Part shown: piece after piece, positions 45,881-58,220 of the stretch
Numbering within the stretch: the stretch's first letter is position 1
How the letters are laid out: each line of letters starts with the position of its first letter
Assembly: GCA_947579665.1 (NCBI GenBank)
Contig: OX388349.1
Coordinates: 69,072,841-69,136,840 of the forward strand
DNA length: 64,000 nucleotides
Origin: Sympetrum striolatum
Taxonomy: Eukaryota; Arthropoda; Insecta; Odonata; Libellulidae
Direction of reading: 5' to 3'
Made by a program: the position numbers and the translations under genes
Notes under the pieces: generated by a model
Told to the model about the DNA's origin: nothing
Seen by the model: the letters and a program-made list of their open reading frames with translations, nothing else
The model's database searches: none

Positions 45881-47161
45881 GTAAGTTATCTTTCTTAGTT
45901 CTCTTATTTTTTAGAATGATTACGTGGCCTCCCAAAGTGAATGTACCATTTTCCGTCATAGCAGATTTTGAGTGCCCAGACTGGAAATAATTTTGCTTAT
46001 ATTTAATGAGTTATATTTCCACAAGAAATCTAAAGGTTAGCCTACATCACCTGTTTACTCAGAAATTCGCATTATTTGAGGAATCGCGGAATTTTCAATT
46101 ATGAAATTGCGCGACGAGTATGATAATGTGTTTTCCAACCCTTATAAACAATGATTTCATTGTGATTTAGTCATATCTACGTACATTCATCGATATAGTT
46201 AAAAAAATAGGTTTCCTAAGGTATCATACAGTGATTCATTATTTAGTTTTCAGCATTGAAATTTAATAGAAAAAAGTTTAAAGCACTTATGAAAATAGGG
46301 TTTAAATATTGGAAAATTGGCTTACAATTCACCGAGTAACAAATGTTGGGAAATTATACTATTGGCTTTTTATCTATTCCTACACATATTTATTGATAAA
46401 ATCACAAATACATTGTAATTATAAATTTTGTACAAAAAAGATATGAACTAAAAAATATAGGTAAAATGGCAACACATGAATATCTAAGACATCAATCTAA
46501 GATTCCTAAAGTGTTTCTTATGTTCTACCTAAATATATATTTATAAAAATTTACGGTTAGATAAAGAAAAGTATATTTCGAAACAATAATATACTAATAC
46601 CATTAAAACAAAATTCTTAAATTTTCCTCCTTCCTATTGCATTGCAAGGTAAATTAATCTTGTTTATCAGGCTGTTTGAGTTATTTAAAATTTATTGTAA
46701 AATCTTGCCAAATTTCTTTTATCAACATCATTATAATGAAGGAAAACAATATAGTCTTTCTATTAAGGTCAATGCATAAGTTGATTTTCTAATTTTCTAG
46801 TAATTATCATTTAAGTGATTATCTGTGGAAATGTTATGACGCCTCAAGTTTTCGGTTGTTAGAATACCTAATGTTTCATATGTTTCCTGAAACTCCAGTT
46901 GTTCATTTATATTGAGGTTATTTTCATCTTAACAATATTTTGAGAAGCGACGGCCATTTTTATTTTATTATGACGGTTAATACTTTACCTCTTGTTTGTT
47001 ATTTATTATCAGAAAATGTAATATATTACATATATATTTTTAGAATATCATCCTTACATATGGTCAGTTATGAATCACCCACAAGATCAAATTTAATTTA
47101 TTAACAATATGAGATTCAGTTGCTTGAAAATAATACATTATTTCTATTTTTAAATATTCAG
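45881..47161 (+). other. B3 intron (3' UTR)
   Basis: GTAAGT donor after the stop and AAATATTCAG acceptor ending 47161. Aligns with the other B introns. No gene inside. Confidence 0.6.
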
Positions 47162-47425
47162 GAAAAGAAGGGCACTCCTCTACCTTATAGATGACTGACC
47201 GTCTGATGTTTGCTGTTGTAACCATTTGAGTTACGTGTGGAAGATCTAATCAGCGGATAGATTTAAAGGAACGATATTCAAATTTTGGGATTAAAATTCA
47301 TATCTCCGAAAAAATACTTCTTCGATGTCATGATTTTCCAATACAAATTCATTTATTACAAAATTTGTGAGATCGAAACATATTTCTTCATGTCAGTTAT
47401 GTTATTTACCAGAAAATAAATAATC
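47162..47425 (+). other. B3 3' exon
   Basis: Begins GAAAAGAAGGGCACTCC and has AATAAATAA at 47415. Untranslated. Confidence 0.55.
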
Positions 47426-49445
47426 AGTGAAAAATATATTCCCTTTTCCTTTAACCTGAATATCCTCGTCTTTAACATTAATGCAGCCGAATAATACAAT
47501 AGATTAACTCCGTAGGTGGAATCAAAATGGTATTATCAGGATCTTAAATTTAAGATGGAAAATTTTCGTAATTGTATTGCTTTTCTCCTTTTCGAACGAA
47601 CTTTCATAGTGATTTGATAGTAGATAGAAGTAAAGAGGGGTGAACCAAAGCTATCGCTAAAGCAATAAGTTATAAAGTTAACATTAACGCTATTTAAATT
47701 CCTAAGTTAATGATACATACGTAACACTAGTCTGGCAAACGGAAACTTTGTCTTCCTGAGAAAAGATACACTAAAAGTAAACGTCTTGCAAATAAGGCGT
47801 TAAAGCAACATATTAATGGGCAACTCTAGGATTCATTCGAAATTATGTACTTCTATAAAAATATCACTTAAATTATGTTGTAAAATTCATGGAGTTGTGC
47901 GATGTGATGCGGAAATGAAACTTCATAATAAAGGAAGAGAGATATTTTACTTAAAGAATGTATTTCGACACCCCCGGTTTCAGCATGTAGATACCATCAT
48001 AAGATCTCAAACAAAGATTTGGCTTGGTATCCTGTACTGGCATTCACAGCTACCAGGCCAAATTTTTGATTGAGATCATTAACCTGGTGAAACCAGTAAT
48101 CTCCAAGTACCTAACTGAGTTGTCGTAGACCAATTTATGTACATTTGATCCTTAAGGAACTCGATTATTTTTGTAATTTTTTCCATTTGATAAACTTATT
48201 AACATATGTTTATTACCATCCCGTTAAAGTATTTTTTGTAAAATAATTCATTTCCCAATATATAGAAGTACATGAGAGAGTATAAGTAATTCATGAGCGT
48301 TATCCGGTTCAGTCCCTAAAAATGATACTTATATTTCTAGTTCTTAATATTTAATAGATGAAGGGTTATCCCTTCTTCTGCCTTATACCTGACTTACTGA
48401 CTGATGCTTGCTTCTGCATTCCTCTGCGTTACTTCTGTATGATCTAATCGGCGGAAGGTAGCAAATGCATTTAAATTGTTTCCGAGGTATAGATTTATTA
48501 TGGATTATTTAGCCAGAGGAAATGAGTCTCTAACCTAAATAGCAGTTGTTACTATATAATTGGAGATAATGCTACTCATTGAAATTATGTAATCCTCTAT
48601 GAAGTTAATGCAATCCCAATCCAGAAATATTTAAAACAACAGCTGTTTTTTACTGAGTGTAGAAGAATGTTTATAGAATATGAAGCTGTAACTTCCTGAA
48701 GAAATAAATGATGTTTATCATAAAACATTTCGCTATTTTTTTCTTTCCTTCTTCCCTCTATACGACTTACTGAAGGAATAAATTACGTTATCATTAAAAT
48801 TTTAGTTCTTTTTTCTCACCATTGCCTCGATTCAGAAATTTGCAGTTTGTTGGAGTTTTCATGCAGGTCTGATAGCCACATGATGTGAAGTGCAATAGAG
48901 ATCCTTTTATTTCCATAACATTTTACTTGAATATAGCCAAAATAATTTCATGAGATAAGAGAGTGCAAAATGATTATATTCCTCACTTCTCATAATAATC
49001 TTATGTGTTCCTTGTATAGAGTATTAATGAGGTCTTCTGTATAAACTCCTTTGGATATTATAACTTCTAAATTTACCTTACTTACTTCTTTTATTTTTGA
49101 TTGATAGTATAATTACACATCTATGGATTGAAGGAATTTTAAGGTATGCAATGTAATAAATAAAAGATAGGGCTAATCGGAAGCATTTTTTTAAATCAAA
49201 ATTTTAGTCTAAACAAATTAAACTATATTTAACTAAAATATTTTAAATTAAGAAAAATAAACTATGTTTGCATCAGAAAAAATTCAAAGGTAAAAAATTA
49301 TTTCGATAAATGCCAACTGTATCAAGCCAATGTTAATAGTTTTGAGCAACATTAATTTGTCATATTAGGCAATTTTTAGGAATCAAAAGCGTACCTGTCA
49401 TATTTTTCGTAAATCAAGCTCTAAGAAAACCGCATCCATATTAAA
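47426..49445. repeat. Spacer between B3 and C5
   Basis: Parallel to 40016-41985. Includes a second copy of the 85-codon frame (47816-48073), an intact Helitron target near 48095, and a C-type 3' exon relic at about 48355 whose acceptor AG is lost (TTTAATAG). No functional gene. Confidence 0.5.
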
Positions 49446-49550
49446 TGACCATGTTTACCTATCCTCAAAACGAAACCAAAGCAACCGCATTTTAAGAAAA
49501 AACAAGCCGAAAAAACAGAATCCAAGCCCTAAAAAAATATATTTCCATTA
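49446..49550 (+). promoter_or_regulatory. C5 promoter, decayed module
   Basis: TGTTTACC 49452-49459. The second box has lost one G (CGAAACCAAAG, 49471-49481). AAGAAAAAACAAGCCG from about 49494 and AAAAATATAT follow. Confidence 0.5.
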
Positions 49551-49622
49551 ATACTGCATCGTGATCCTTGTCGTTCAATCTGTAACAGTTTCAGCGATTT
49601 CTCTCGTTAGAGCTTAACCAAT

Positions 49623-49771
49623 ATTAGGACCATTTAAGCATTACTGTTTCGCTGCCTTAAATCGCACTTGCGTTTGCCAAGTAGTGGAAATATCTGCAAG
49701 AGGAAGGTGAAACAGAAGGCTATCCAGCTTTTGGGGAAAGATGATCCAAATCCCTTGTGAATGGGTGGTAA
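49623..49771 (+). pseudogene. C5: family C peptide pseudogene
   Basis: The start reads ATT. ATTTAAGC creates an early stop, the signal peptide has indels (GCTGCCTTAAATCG), CAAGTAGTGG adds a TAG, and LEER is altered (TTTTGGGGAAAGATGA). Still 80-90% similar to C2 at the nucleotide level. Its intron now holds the 8.1-kb composite X. Confidence 0.8.
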
Positions 49772-50212
49772 GAACTCTTCTCGGGTTAAGGACTTGCGTA
49801 AGTAATGTCTGGGTACTTAAGAATGTTAATGATTGAGTATTTTGGTAGCTGCTAGGCTGTAGTAATAGCAGTAATTTACAGTCGAAAATGGAAAGAAAAA
49901 TTTTTTGTGCTCTGTTCTCCATCACGAAGGCACCTTTTAAAATGAATTGGTATGTGTATACCATACGGGAAAATACAATATGCTGTTGGGTCACTTGCGA
50001 AAAAATAAGACGATAATCAATATAGTATGTACACTAGGGTGGTCCTTATTTATAAGGGAAAAATGTTTTTGAGAAATTCTTTCGGGACGCCCCCTAAAGT
50101 TGTTTCATTTGATTGGAAAATAAATCGTGTAAAATATTATTTAAATCGGATAATGGAAAGACGTGCCGCATCGCACTTAAAGTTTATAATTTTCAACATT
50201 TTTGGCCTTTTT

Positions 50213-50341
50213 ACTTTCTCCATATACGAAGTATAGAGAAAGTATTGTTTTCATGAAAAAATTCGACTTCGAGATTTTAACGGAAATACATGTTTTGGGG
50301 TCCCTAGAACACGTTTTGCCTATTTTTGGAATGATGTCTGT

Positions 50342-50380
<39 letters not shown>

Positions 50381-51257
50381 TGTATGTGTGTGTGTGTTTG
50401 TGGGCGCTCTAACGTGAAAACTATTTGTCGTATCAATACCAAACTTCATATATAGTACTGTGATGTGTGCTGTCAGAGTTGATTAGTTTTTGGAGTAAAT
50501 CAATTGACCGGAAGTTGAGCTTCATTCATTAAAGCTCATTTCCGGTTTTCAAAATATCTCCATAAATATGATATATACGTGTATTGTATTACTTATAAAA
50601 GTTTTAGATAATAAAATTTACTATAACTTTTGTATTTAACATATTTTTATATCACCGGTTGATTAGGAGTTATTCGTGAAATACCGATAAACCGGAAGTA
50701 GCTGTTATGTACTTTGTGGGCGCTCTAACTTAAAAACTATTCATTGTATCAACATGAAATTTCATATATAGTACTTTGGTTTGTTTTTTAAGAGTTGATT
50801 AGTTTTTGGAGTAAATCGGTTAACCGGAAGTTGAGCTTCATTCTACAAAGCTCATTTCCGGTTTTCAAAATATCTCCATAAATATGATATTTAGGTATAT
50901 ACTATTATTTGTAAAAGTTTTAGAAAATGTAATTTACTATAACTTTTAAATGAAACATATTTTTGTATCACTGATTGTGTAGGAGTTATTCATGAAATAC
51001 TGATTAACTGGAAGTTGCTGTTTATGTACTTTGTGGGCGCTCTGGGCTCTGTGGGCGAAATGCCAATTTCATCGTTTTTCATTGATCATGTCCCGTAAAA
51101 CATTATTATTCATGTTTTTGGCGTCAAAGATAATAATATATATATATTAATCACTCATATTCCAAGTTTAGATGGAATATAGAGTTCGAAATTACTGCGG
51201 TAGATAAATATTTACATCTTATATATATGGAGAAAGTCATGTGCTGGCCACATCAGA
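50213..51257 (+). repeat. Interspersed repeat Y1 (Helitron-like?)
   Basis: About 1045 bp, starting ACTTTCTCCATATA and ending CACATCAGA. It interrupts a T-run in the left arm of X; the right arm of X reads CTTTTTTCGATCATC without it. It has a terminal hairpin (CTTTCTC..TATA/TATAGAGAAAG), a (TG)n tract (50338-50402) and two ~317-bp tandem units (50398-50714, 50715-51030), each with a CCGGAAGTTGAGCTT/AAAGCTCATTTCCGG hairpin. The second copy is Y2. No coding. Insertion in poly-T, end hairpins and internal tandem units recall Helentron/DINE-type elements; tentative. Confidence 0.65.
50338..50402. repeat. (TG)n microsatellite
   Basis: TGTGTGTATGTGTGTG-type run within Y1. Gives spurious Cys-Val and Thr-His frames. 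Confidence 0.9.
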
Positions 51258-51367
51258 TTTTTTCGATCATCACAGGAGAAAAGGGAGTCTTCCCATATTT
51301 AAACTGTTTTGATTTTTTTTATCAATGCATCGTTAGACATTAACTGTGATTTTCGTAATATATTAAT

Positions 51368-54300
51368 TAGATCTGCGCAGTAGTTTTCGAGATTCAGCCC
51401 AAATAGAGAGCGCGTGCCGTACAAGTTGCGCCGTGCACTTAGGCGCCTCCGCTCGAATCCAAGAATTTTTCCGCCTTGTATTTTGTCTAGTTTTTATAGC
51501 TCTAATCAATTTTTAACATATTTTTTTAGCATAGCGTAGGTTAAAGACCTAATTATGCGTTATATACTTTAAAATTTAGAAGTTAGCTATGTATAAAAAG
51601 AAAAAAGTGGCGCCGTTCCCTCGGCGCCTCCGCTCGAGGCGACTACCTACTTTTGCTGCCGTTAATTTTGTCTTGTATTACACTACTAGTTAAAAAAATA
51701 ATAATATATGTTGTTTTAGGGAATATTACTTTATGCTCATCTAGTAAAGCATAAGATAAATCTTCTAAGTTTCAAACAAAATGCTTGTGAACCATGGGAA
51801 CTCCCAATGTCCTGTTTTTCGTATCACATGTATGCTAAGCGAACATCAATATCTCCTGTATTTTCTTCTAAACAATTACAAGGAAATAACAAAGCAATAA
51901 GTATAGCGAAACTTCGTTGATTACAGATTTAATTTTCGACAGTGTAGGCTTTTATGATCTATTTTGGCTTTAGCAGCTCTTCATTGTAGATTCCGAGATT
52001 GATTGGTTGATCTGTGATTGTGAAAGACTGAAAACTAGAATTCTACTTTGCACATCAATTCTGATGCATTCTGTGTAACAGAAAAATACATAAGAGTACA
52101 TAGCGCTACCTGAAATTACCTAAACCCTTGCTTCTCAGACACAACCGTCGAACCAGAATGTGCTGTGGTTTCACTGAGCGAACAGCTTAAAATACTGCCT
52201 TTAGGTGTAAGTATTCTCTTAAAAGCACAGAAATGATTACCGAAATGGAAACCAGAACTACAGACCGAATTTACCTGATTGGATACTACAAGAATCAAAT
52301 TGTTGCTCTAAGTTGCCATCGAATGGCCAAGTGGTAAGAGTGCTTTTTTATAGTATGTGAAGAGTATACTTAGATTTACGTACTAATGCCAATTTAGCAG
52401 TAAAGGAAGTAGATGGAATGAATCGCTAAAGAAAAAGGAAACCAAGTTCCTTGAATTATTTGACGATCTTCTTGACATTGCGTATGGAAATGATCTCCCT
52501 CGAAGAAGATAAGCAGTTTCTTCTAAATCAACGAGAAAAAGGACGACCAGGATGTATGCTTGGACTGGACGATAATTTAAGGCAAAGAGAGAAGAAAATT
52601 TTACTTCGAAGAAAACAAGAGGAATTACGCCGGAAGAGATCAAAGGAAGATAATGATATGAGTGGTAAGCTTATTTGGAATTTAAATAATATCTTTTAAT
52701 GATTTAACAGTTATTTGTGTAATCTAATCGAAAGAAACTTATCAATATAAAATAAAGGTATTATCTTTGATGATTGGAATTGAGGTCTTTCATACATTTA
52801 AGTATTTGATGAATTTTCTTTTTTTTTAATTAAACAATCAAAATCAAACGAAAAAATGCTAATTACATACGTTATTCTCACGACATTACCAGAAGCAATT
52901 TTCGTAATGTATTCCTTAGTTAATTTATAGTTGAGATGGTTCAGCTGACAAAATCTGATAGTAGCGGCGATGAAATTGAAGAATCAACCTCTTTAAAGGA
53001 AAATGCTTCCAGCGGCAGTCAGAAAAAGGCATTTTATTTTTACCATGCCGGCACCATATTTATGAGAAAATTTTACGAAGTGTTTTTGACGAAATATTTG
53101 GAAAGTCCTTAAGTCAAATGTCCCTATCTTCAAAAGTTTTCAGAGCGCATTGTCTCAAATAAACTATTATAACTTTAAACCCGGGATGCAAGACTGCCGA
53201 GCTCGGAACGTGCTTAAGAAAACAGCGGGGAAAAAATAGATTTTGCGCTTCAGCATCTACAAGATAGTCATCCCAGAGAAGACTATCGAGAGCTCCTTGA
53301 GCTAACAGTTATTTTTATGGGAGGATTACCTTCACGAGGGTTATCAATTTCGCGTCCCCGGTGCGTTGCAACATGATAGATGGATGTCAAAAGCACTGTA
53401 TTCCTTAAAAATATTTCTTTTTCGTCACGAGTTAGCCTTATCTACAGAAAAAGTAGGTGTAATACACGATGTCTGCATATTTGTAGTGAGACTGTACGTG
53501 GAGGGCTGGATTACCGCGCAAAATGCCAGAGAGACTCCTAGAAGAGATATGATATTTTTACAAAAGTTATATGAATGCAGTAGAAAAAGCAATCTTGTTT
53601 CTGTGGCCGCAATGAACAAATTCTGCAATCATTTGCGGTACCTTGCGCCAGAAAATGCTGCCTTAGGATTCATCGATGAGAAGGTATCGGTGAATACAAA
53701 ACTACTAATGGTAAAAGCTCTGGAAACAAGCTTCAGCGATTTTTCAGATTATTCCACAAAAAGAACTTCAGTACACTCAAACGGCATACGCCAATTCATA
53801 GAAAAAGGACTTGAAAGTTTCATTTGTTGCGAATCTAAGTCATTTTTTAAAAGATTTAATAATTCTATGTCATTTTTGTCCAAGGATCGACAACTGTGGC
53901 TAGATAATAATAAACGAAAGATACAAACAAGGACTTGAGATAGTGAAAGAATTGAAAGTCGTCAACGACTGTGCAGAAAGAGGAGTTAAGTTGATGGAGA
54001 ATTTCAACGAAAAATGAAACAAAAACAATTTGTGCCAAAAGTCGTACGTGAATAAAGACGGAAATTCCCAGACTGCAACAGAACAACGTTGGCCCAAGAA
54101 TTTTAGCATTGATAAAAATATGTATTGCATTTTTTATCATCAAACGGCCTCAAATCATTTACCAAACCTAAGAAGACCAAAAACTAGCTTTCAATATCTA
54201 TACCGGAATAAAATAATTTTCATCCTTTTATTAATAGTTAACTTCAAAATTTTAAAGTATGTAACGCATAATTAGGTCTTTAACCTATGCTATGCAGAAA

Positions 54301-54457
54301 AACTATACTAAAAATTGATTAGAGCTATAAAAACTAGACAAAATACAAGGCGGAAAAAATTCTTGGATTCGAGCGGAGGCGCCTAAGTGCACGGCGCAAC
54401 TTGTACGGCACGCGCTCTCTATTTGGGCTGAATCTCGAAAACTACTGCGCAGATCTA
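51368..54457 (+). mobile_element. DNA transposon Z with ~210-bp TIRs
   Basis: 51368-51575 and 54250-54457 are inverted complements at roughly 97%. They begin TAGATCTGCGCAGTAG and include an unusually GC-rich stretch (GCGCGTGCCGTACAAG). ATTAAT flanks both ends (51362-51367, 54458-54463); as this word is a palindrome the duplication is not certain. It lies inside element X and encloses a broken transposase-like gene. Superfamily not identified. Confidence 0.8.
52431..53938 (+). pseudogene. Broken transposase-like gene of element Z
   Basis: Three open segments. (1) About 52490-52665: charged, with RQREKKILLRRKQEELRRK, a basic coiled-coil-like stretch, followed by a splice-donor-like GTAAGC. (2) 52932-53100 after a TTTATAG acceptor: acidic/Ser-rich. 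(3) 53275-53938: DYRELLELTVIFMGG, a frameshift, then FRVPGALQHDRWMSKALYSL and a helical region to the stop at 53936-53938. The PGA..H.RWM.KA.Y.LKI signature recurs in repeated 'uncharacterised' proteins of arthropods and Hydra as I recall; I cannot name the superfamily or locate a DDE triad. Frameshifts and stops before segment 3 show it is inactive. Position between long TIRs supports a transposase role. Confidence 0.6.
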
Positions 54458-54463
54458 ATTAAT

Positions 54464-55558
54464 ACGAGTAAAATGTAGCTTGCATACTGCAAGCAGATCG
54501 ACAACACTAATTTCATATCGGCATCATATCGGGACGGTCGTCAAAAGAAAGGGTTGAAAATAATCTTAAAATTCGCTAAAATTTGATCGAAAGGCATCGA
54601 ACCCAGGTCTTCCTGGTAAACATACTATGCAGCATAATAGAAGATCACCATCTCTAACTATGTGTGAAATTTCAGTCAGAAATATTGGCTGCAACTGCCT
54701 CAAATGACGTTCTATTTTGACGAAAGTAAATGTCTCTCTGTATTCAAACCAAGGACGATCTTGAAATCTAAAAAATGTTTCTGAAAGTTATTCATGATCT
54801 CTATCTTTATGCCGAATTTGAAGTTTCAATATTATTGGCAAAGGTTTCAAAATAATTCCTAAAAATCGGATTAACTTCTGATTGCAGAGACATCTGGTGT
54901 CGAACCCAGGACACATTGATAGCTGTGAATGCACTGTTTGATTTGTATGGACTTGATCTTTCTATATGCAAAGTTTGAAGTCGATATCGTGCCGGGAAGT
55001 ACCTAAAATTTGTATCCGTTATCTCCGTAAGAAATGCATAGAGGAATTTAAATGTCCCTCTGGGATCGAACCAAGGACCATCAGCGAATTTGGAAAATTT
55101 GATTATGATATATTTTTATGGTATCTAACCTTATACCAAATTTCAAGTTTCTATGCCATCGGAAAAGGGTCCAAAAAAAATCTTAAAAATCCCCACAATG
55201 CATTTTAAACGGCCGATTTTTGCCCCGACCTAGCATCGAACCAAGTATAATATTCGTAGATGTCTTTATGGTTTCCTTTAGATATGCACGGCATCTAGCG
55301 ATCCCTTGAATTTCAACTCTCTACCTTTCCGGGAAGTGCCTCAAAAAAATTTTCGAAAATCCCCGCCATGTATTCTTATGGAGAAAATCGCGACTTTGGG
55401 GCCTTCTGGAATCGAACCCATGACACCTAGGTTTAAATTCGGATTTTTTCTGGAGGTTACACGTTATGGCCAATATGTTGTAAAAATTTCAAGTCGGTGG
55501 CACTTGTGGAACATGCTGAGACTTTTGATCCCCTATGAATGAGTGTATATATATATAG
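54464..55558 (-). repeat. Higher-order repeat HOR1 with six B-box-like motifs
   Basis: A ~1.1-kb unit made of diverged ~146-176-bp monomers. Each carries TCGAACC or a variant (54597, 54743, 54900, 55076, 55236, 55412). On the minus strand these read GGTTCGA..CC, as in a tRNA T-arm/TFIIIC B box. Around each are shared words such as TATGCCGAATTTGAAGTTTC, AAAATCCCC.CAATGCATTTTAA and CT.TGGGATCGAACCAAGGACCA. Frames like PSGIEP.T are by-products of the motif. Confidence 0.75.
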
Positions 55559-55560
55559 GT

Positions 55561-56650
55561 ACGAGTAAAATGTTGCTTGCATACTGCAAGCAGATCGACA
55601 ACACTATTTTCATGTCGGCATCATATCGGGACGGCCATCAAAAGAAAAAAATGGATTGAAATTTTTCTTAAAATTCGCTGAAATTCCATCGTCTGGCATC
55701 GAACCCGGGTCTTTACTATGAACTTACTATGCAGCACAATAGAACATCACCATCTCTAACTATGTATGAAAATTCAAGCAGAAATATGGGCTACAACTGC
55801 CTCAAAAGACGTTCTAATTTTCACGAATTTAAATGGCTCTCTGGATTCGAACCAAGGACGATCTTGGAAATCTAAAAAATGTTTTTGAAAGTTATTTATG
55901 ATCTCTATCTATATGCCGAATTTGAAGTTTCTATATTATTGGCAAAGGTTTCAAAATAATTCCTAAAATTTGGATCAACTTCTGATTGCAGAGACACCTG
56001 GTGTCGAACCCAGGAAATATTGTAAGCTGTGAATGCACAGTTTGATTTGTAAGAACCTGTTCTTGTATCATGCATAGTTTGAAGTCGATAGCATGCCTGG
56101 AAGTACCTAAACCTTGTTTCTGTTTTCTCCGTAAGAAATGCATTGAGAAGTGCAAATGGCCTTCTGGGATCGAACCAAGGACCATCAGCGAACATGTAAA
56201 ATTTTATTATGAAATATATTCATGATATCTATCCAAGTGCCGAGTTTCAAGTATCCATGTTATCGGGAAAGGATCCAAAAAAAATCTTCAAAATCGCCGC
56301 AATGCATTTTAAACGGCCGATAATTGCCCCGACCTAGCATCGAACCATGGACCATATTCGGCTATGTCTTTCTGATTAACGTTGGAGGTTCTCGGCTTCT
56401 AGCGACCCCTTGAATTTCAACCCTCTAATTATCCGGGAAGTGCACCAAAAAAATTTTCGAAAATCCCCGCCATGTATCCTTATCGAGAAAATCGCGACTT
56501 TGGGGCCTTCTGGGATCGAACCCATGACACCGAGGTTCAATGTCGGATTTTTCCTGGAGGTTACACGTTATGGCCAATACGTCGTAAAAATTTCAAGTTC
56601 TTGGCACTTGTGGAACATGGTTAGACTTTTGATCCCCTATATATAACTTA
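55561..56650 (-). repeat. Higher-order repeat HOR2 (direct copy of HOR1)
   Basis: Starts ACGAGTAAAATGTTGCTTGC, 1097 bp after HOR1, and follows it monomer for monomer. Motifs at 55700, 55847, 56004, 56170, 56340 and 56516. Confidence 0.8.
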
Positions 56651-56657
56651 TAGGTAT

Positions 56658-56755
56658 ATCCGGAGAAGCGTCTATCTATTATATATAGATGCTTCTCCGG
56701 ATTCATTCATATATCATATATATATATATATATTCATATATATATATATATAGAG
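56658..56755. repeat. 45-bp palindrome and (AT)n between HOR2 and HOR3
   Basis: ATCCGGAGAAGC...GCTTCTCCGGAT (56658-56702), then TATATATA runs to 56755. The same ATCCGGAGAAGCGTCTAT word recurs at 57844 next to the right arm of X, so it marks a junction in the element. Confidence 0.75.
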
Positions 56756-56760
56756 AGGAT

Positions 56761-57832
56761 ACAAAGTCACAGGCTAAACCACTAGCGTCAATGGCTTGAA
56801 ATTTTTACGACATATTGGCCATAACGTGTAGCCGCCAGAAAAATTGCGATTTTGAACCTCAATGTCATGGGTTCGATTCCAGAGGGCCCCAAAGTTCCGA
56901 TTTTTCCCGTTTAAATGCATTGCTTTGATTTTCGGGAATTTTTAAAAAATACTTGCCGGATAGGTAGCGACTTTGAACTCAAGGAGCCGATATATATGGT
57001 CATGATCTATCGAAAACATAAATAAGTTTTACTAAAAATATCCTGGGTTCGATGCTAGGTAGAGGCAAAACTCGGCCGTTTAAAATGCATTGTGGCGATT
57101 TTTAAGATTTTTTTTGGACCACTTCCCGATGGTATGGAAACTTGAAATTCGGCATGGAGTTGGAGATCAATAATTCGTTTCAGGATCAAATTTTACATAT
57201 TCGCTGATGGTCCTTGGTTCGTTCCCAGAGGGCCATTTAAATTCCTCAATGCATTTCTAACGGAGATAACGGAAACAAATTATAGGTACTTCCCGGCACG
57301 ATAAAGACTTCAAACTTTGCACTAAGAAAGATTAAGTGTATATAAATCAAACTGTGTATTCCCACCCATCAATGTGTCCTGGGTTCGACACCAGGCGTCT
57401 CTACAATCAGTAACTGATCCGATTTTCAATAATTATTTTGAACCCTTTTCCAGCAATATAGAAACTTGAAATTCGGCATGTAGATAGAGATCATAAATAA
57501 ATTTCAGAAACAGTTTTTAGATTTCCAAAATCGTCCTTGGTTCGAATCCAGAGAGCCATTTAAATTCGTGAAAATTAGAACGTCTTTTGAGGCAGTTGTA
57601 GCGCATATTTCTACTTGAATTTTCACACATAGTTAGAGATGGCGATGTTCTATTGTGCTGCATAGTAAGTTCAACAGTAAAGACCCGGGTTCGATGCCAG
57701 ACGATGGAAATTCAGCGAATTTTAAGAAAAATTTCAATCAATTTTTTTCTTTTGATGGCCGTCCCGATATGATGCCGACATGAAAATAGTGTTGTCGATC
57801 TGCTTGCAGTATGCAAGCAACATTTTACTCGT
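56761..57832 (+). repeat. Higher-order repeat HOR3 (inverted copy)
   Basis: Inverted complement of HOR1/HOR2. GGTTCG-type motifs at 56870, 57046, 57216, 57382, 57539 and 57688. Ends with the inverse of the HOR1 start (...AAGCAACATTTTACTCGT), so HOR1/2 and HOR3 face each other within X. Confidence 0.8.
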
Positions 57833-58143
57833 ATATAATAGATATCCGGAGAAGCGTCTATATCTAATTAATATATTACGAAAATCACAGTTAATGTCTA
57901 ACGATACATTGATAAAAAAAATCAAAACAGTTGAAATATGGGAAGACTCCCTTTTCTCCAGTGATGATCGAAAAAAGACCAAAAATGTTGAAAATTATAA
58001 ACTTTAAGTGCGATGCGGCACGTCTGTCCATTATCCGATTTAAGTAATATTTTACACGATTTATTTTCCAATCAAATGGAACAACTTTAGGGGGCATCCC
58101 GAAAGAATTTCAAACTTTCGAAAATAAGGACCACCCTAATGTA

Positions 58144-58220
58144 CACTCCTGGCCAAAATTAACGCAGCACCGGCCGTTAGGATCGCTAGGGAGGTGCTGC
58201 GTTAATTTTGGCCAGGAGTG
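58144..58220. mobile_element. 77-bp Tc1/mariner-type MITE
   Basis: Perfect 28-bp inverted arms (starting CACTCCTGGCCAAAATTAAC) around a 21-bp centre, flanked by TA at 58142-58143 and 58221-58222. CACT..TGGCCAAAAT is typical of Tc1-like ends. Element X sits in its left edge, duplicating ATGTACAC, so the MITE came first. Confidence 0.85.

Larger units (their letters stand above)
50035..58138. mobile_element. Composite transposon X with long TIRs and 8-bp duplication
   Basis: Flanked by ATGTACAC at 50027-50034 and 58139-58146. Both ends start TAGGGTGGTCCTTATTT and remain ~90% inverted repeats for about 300 bp. The left arm is split by element Y1 after 50212 and resumes at 51258; the right arm runs 58138 back to about 57841. 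An 8-bp duplication fits hAT-type transposons. The paralogous sites near 29965 and 42570 are empty (CAATATT.TATGAAA). No hAT transposase is present. The interior holds transposon Z and the three higher-order repeats. Confidence 0.8.

Noticed and set aside
55066..55090. Possible tRNA genes at the GGTTCGA motifs
   Set aside because: Only T-arm-like pieces are present. No acceptor stem, anticodon arm or A box can be assembled around any of the motifs.
54966..56646. Reverse or forward frames with PSGIEP.T wording
   Set aside because: By-products of the TCGAACC motif in the higher-order repeats; stops separate the monomers and nothing resembles a protein domain.
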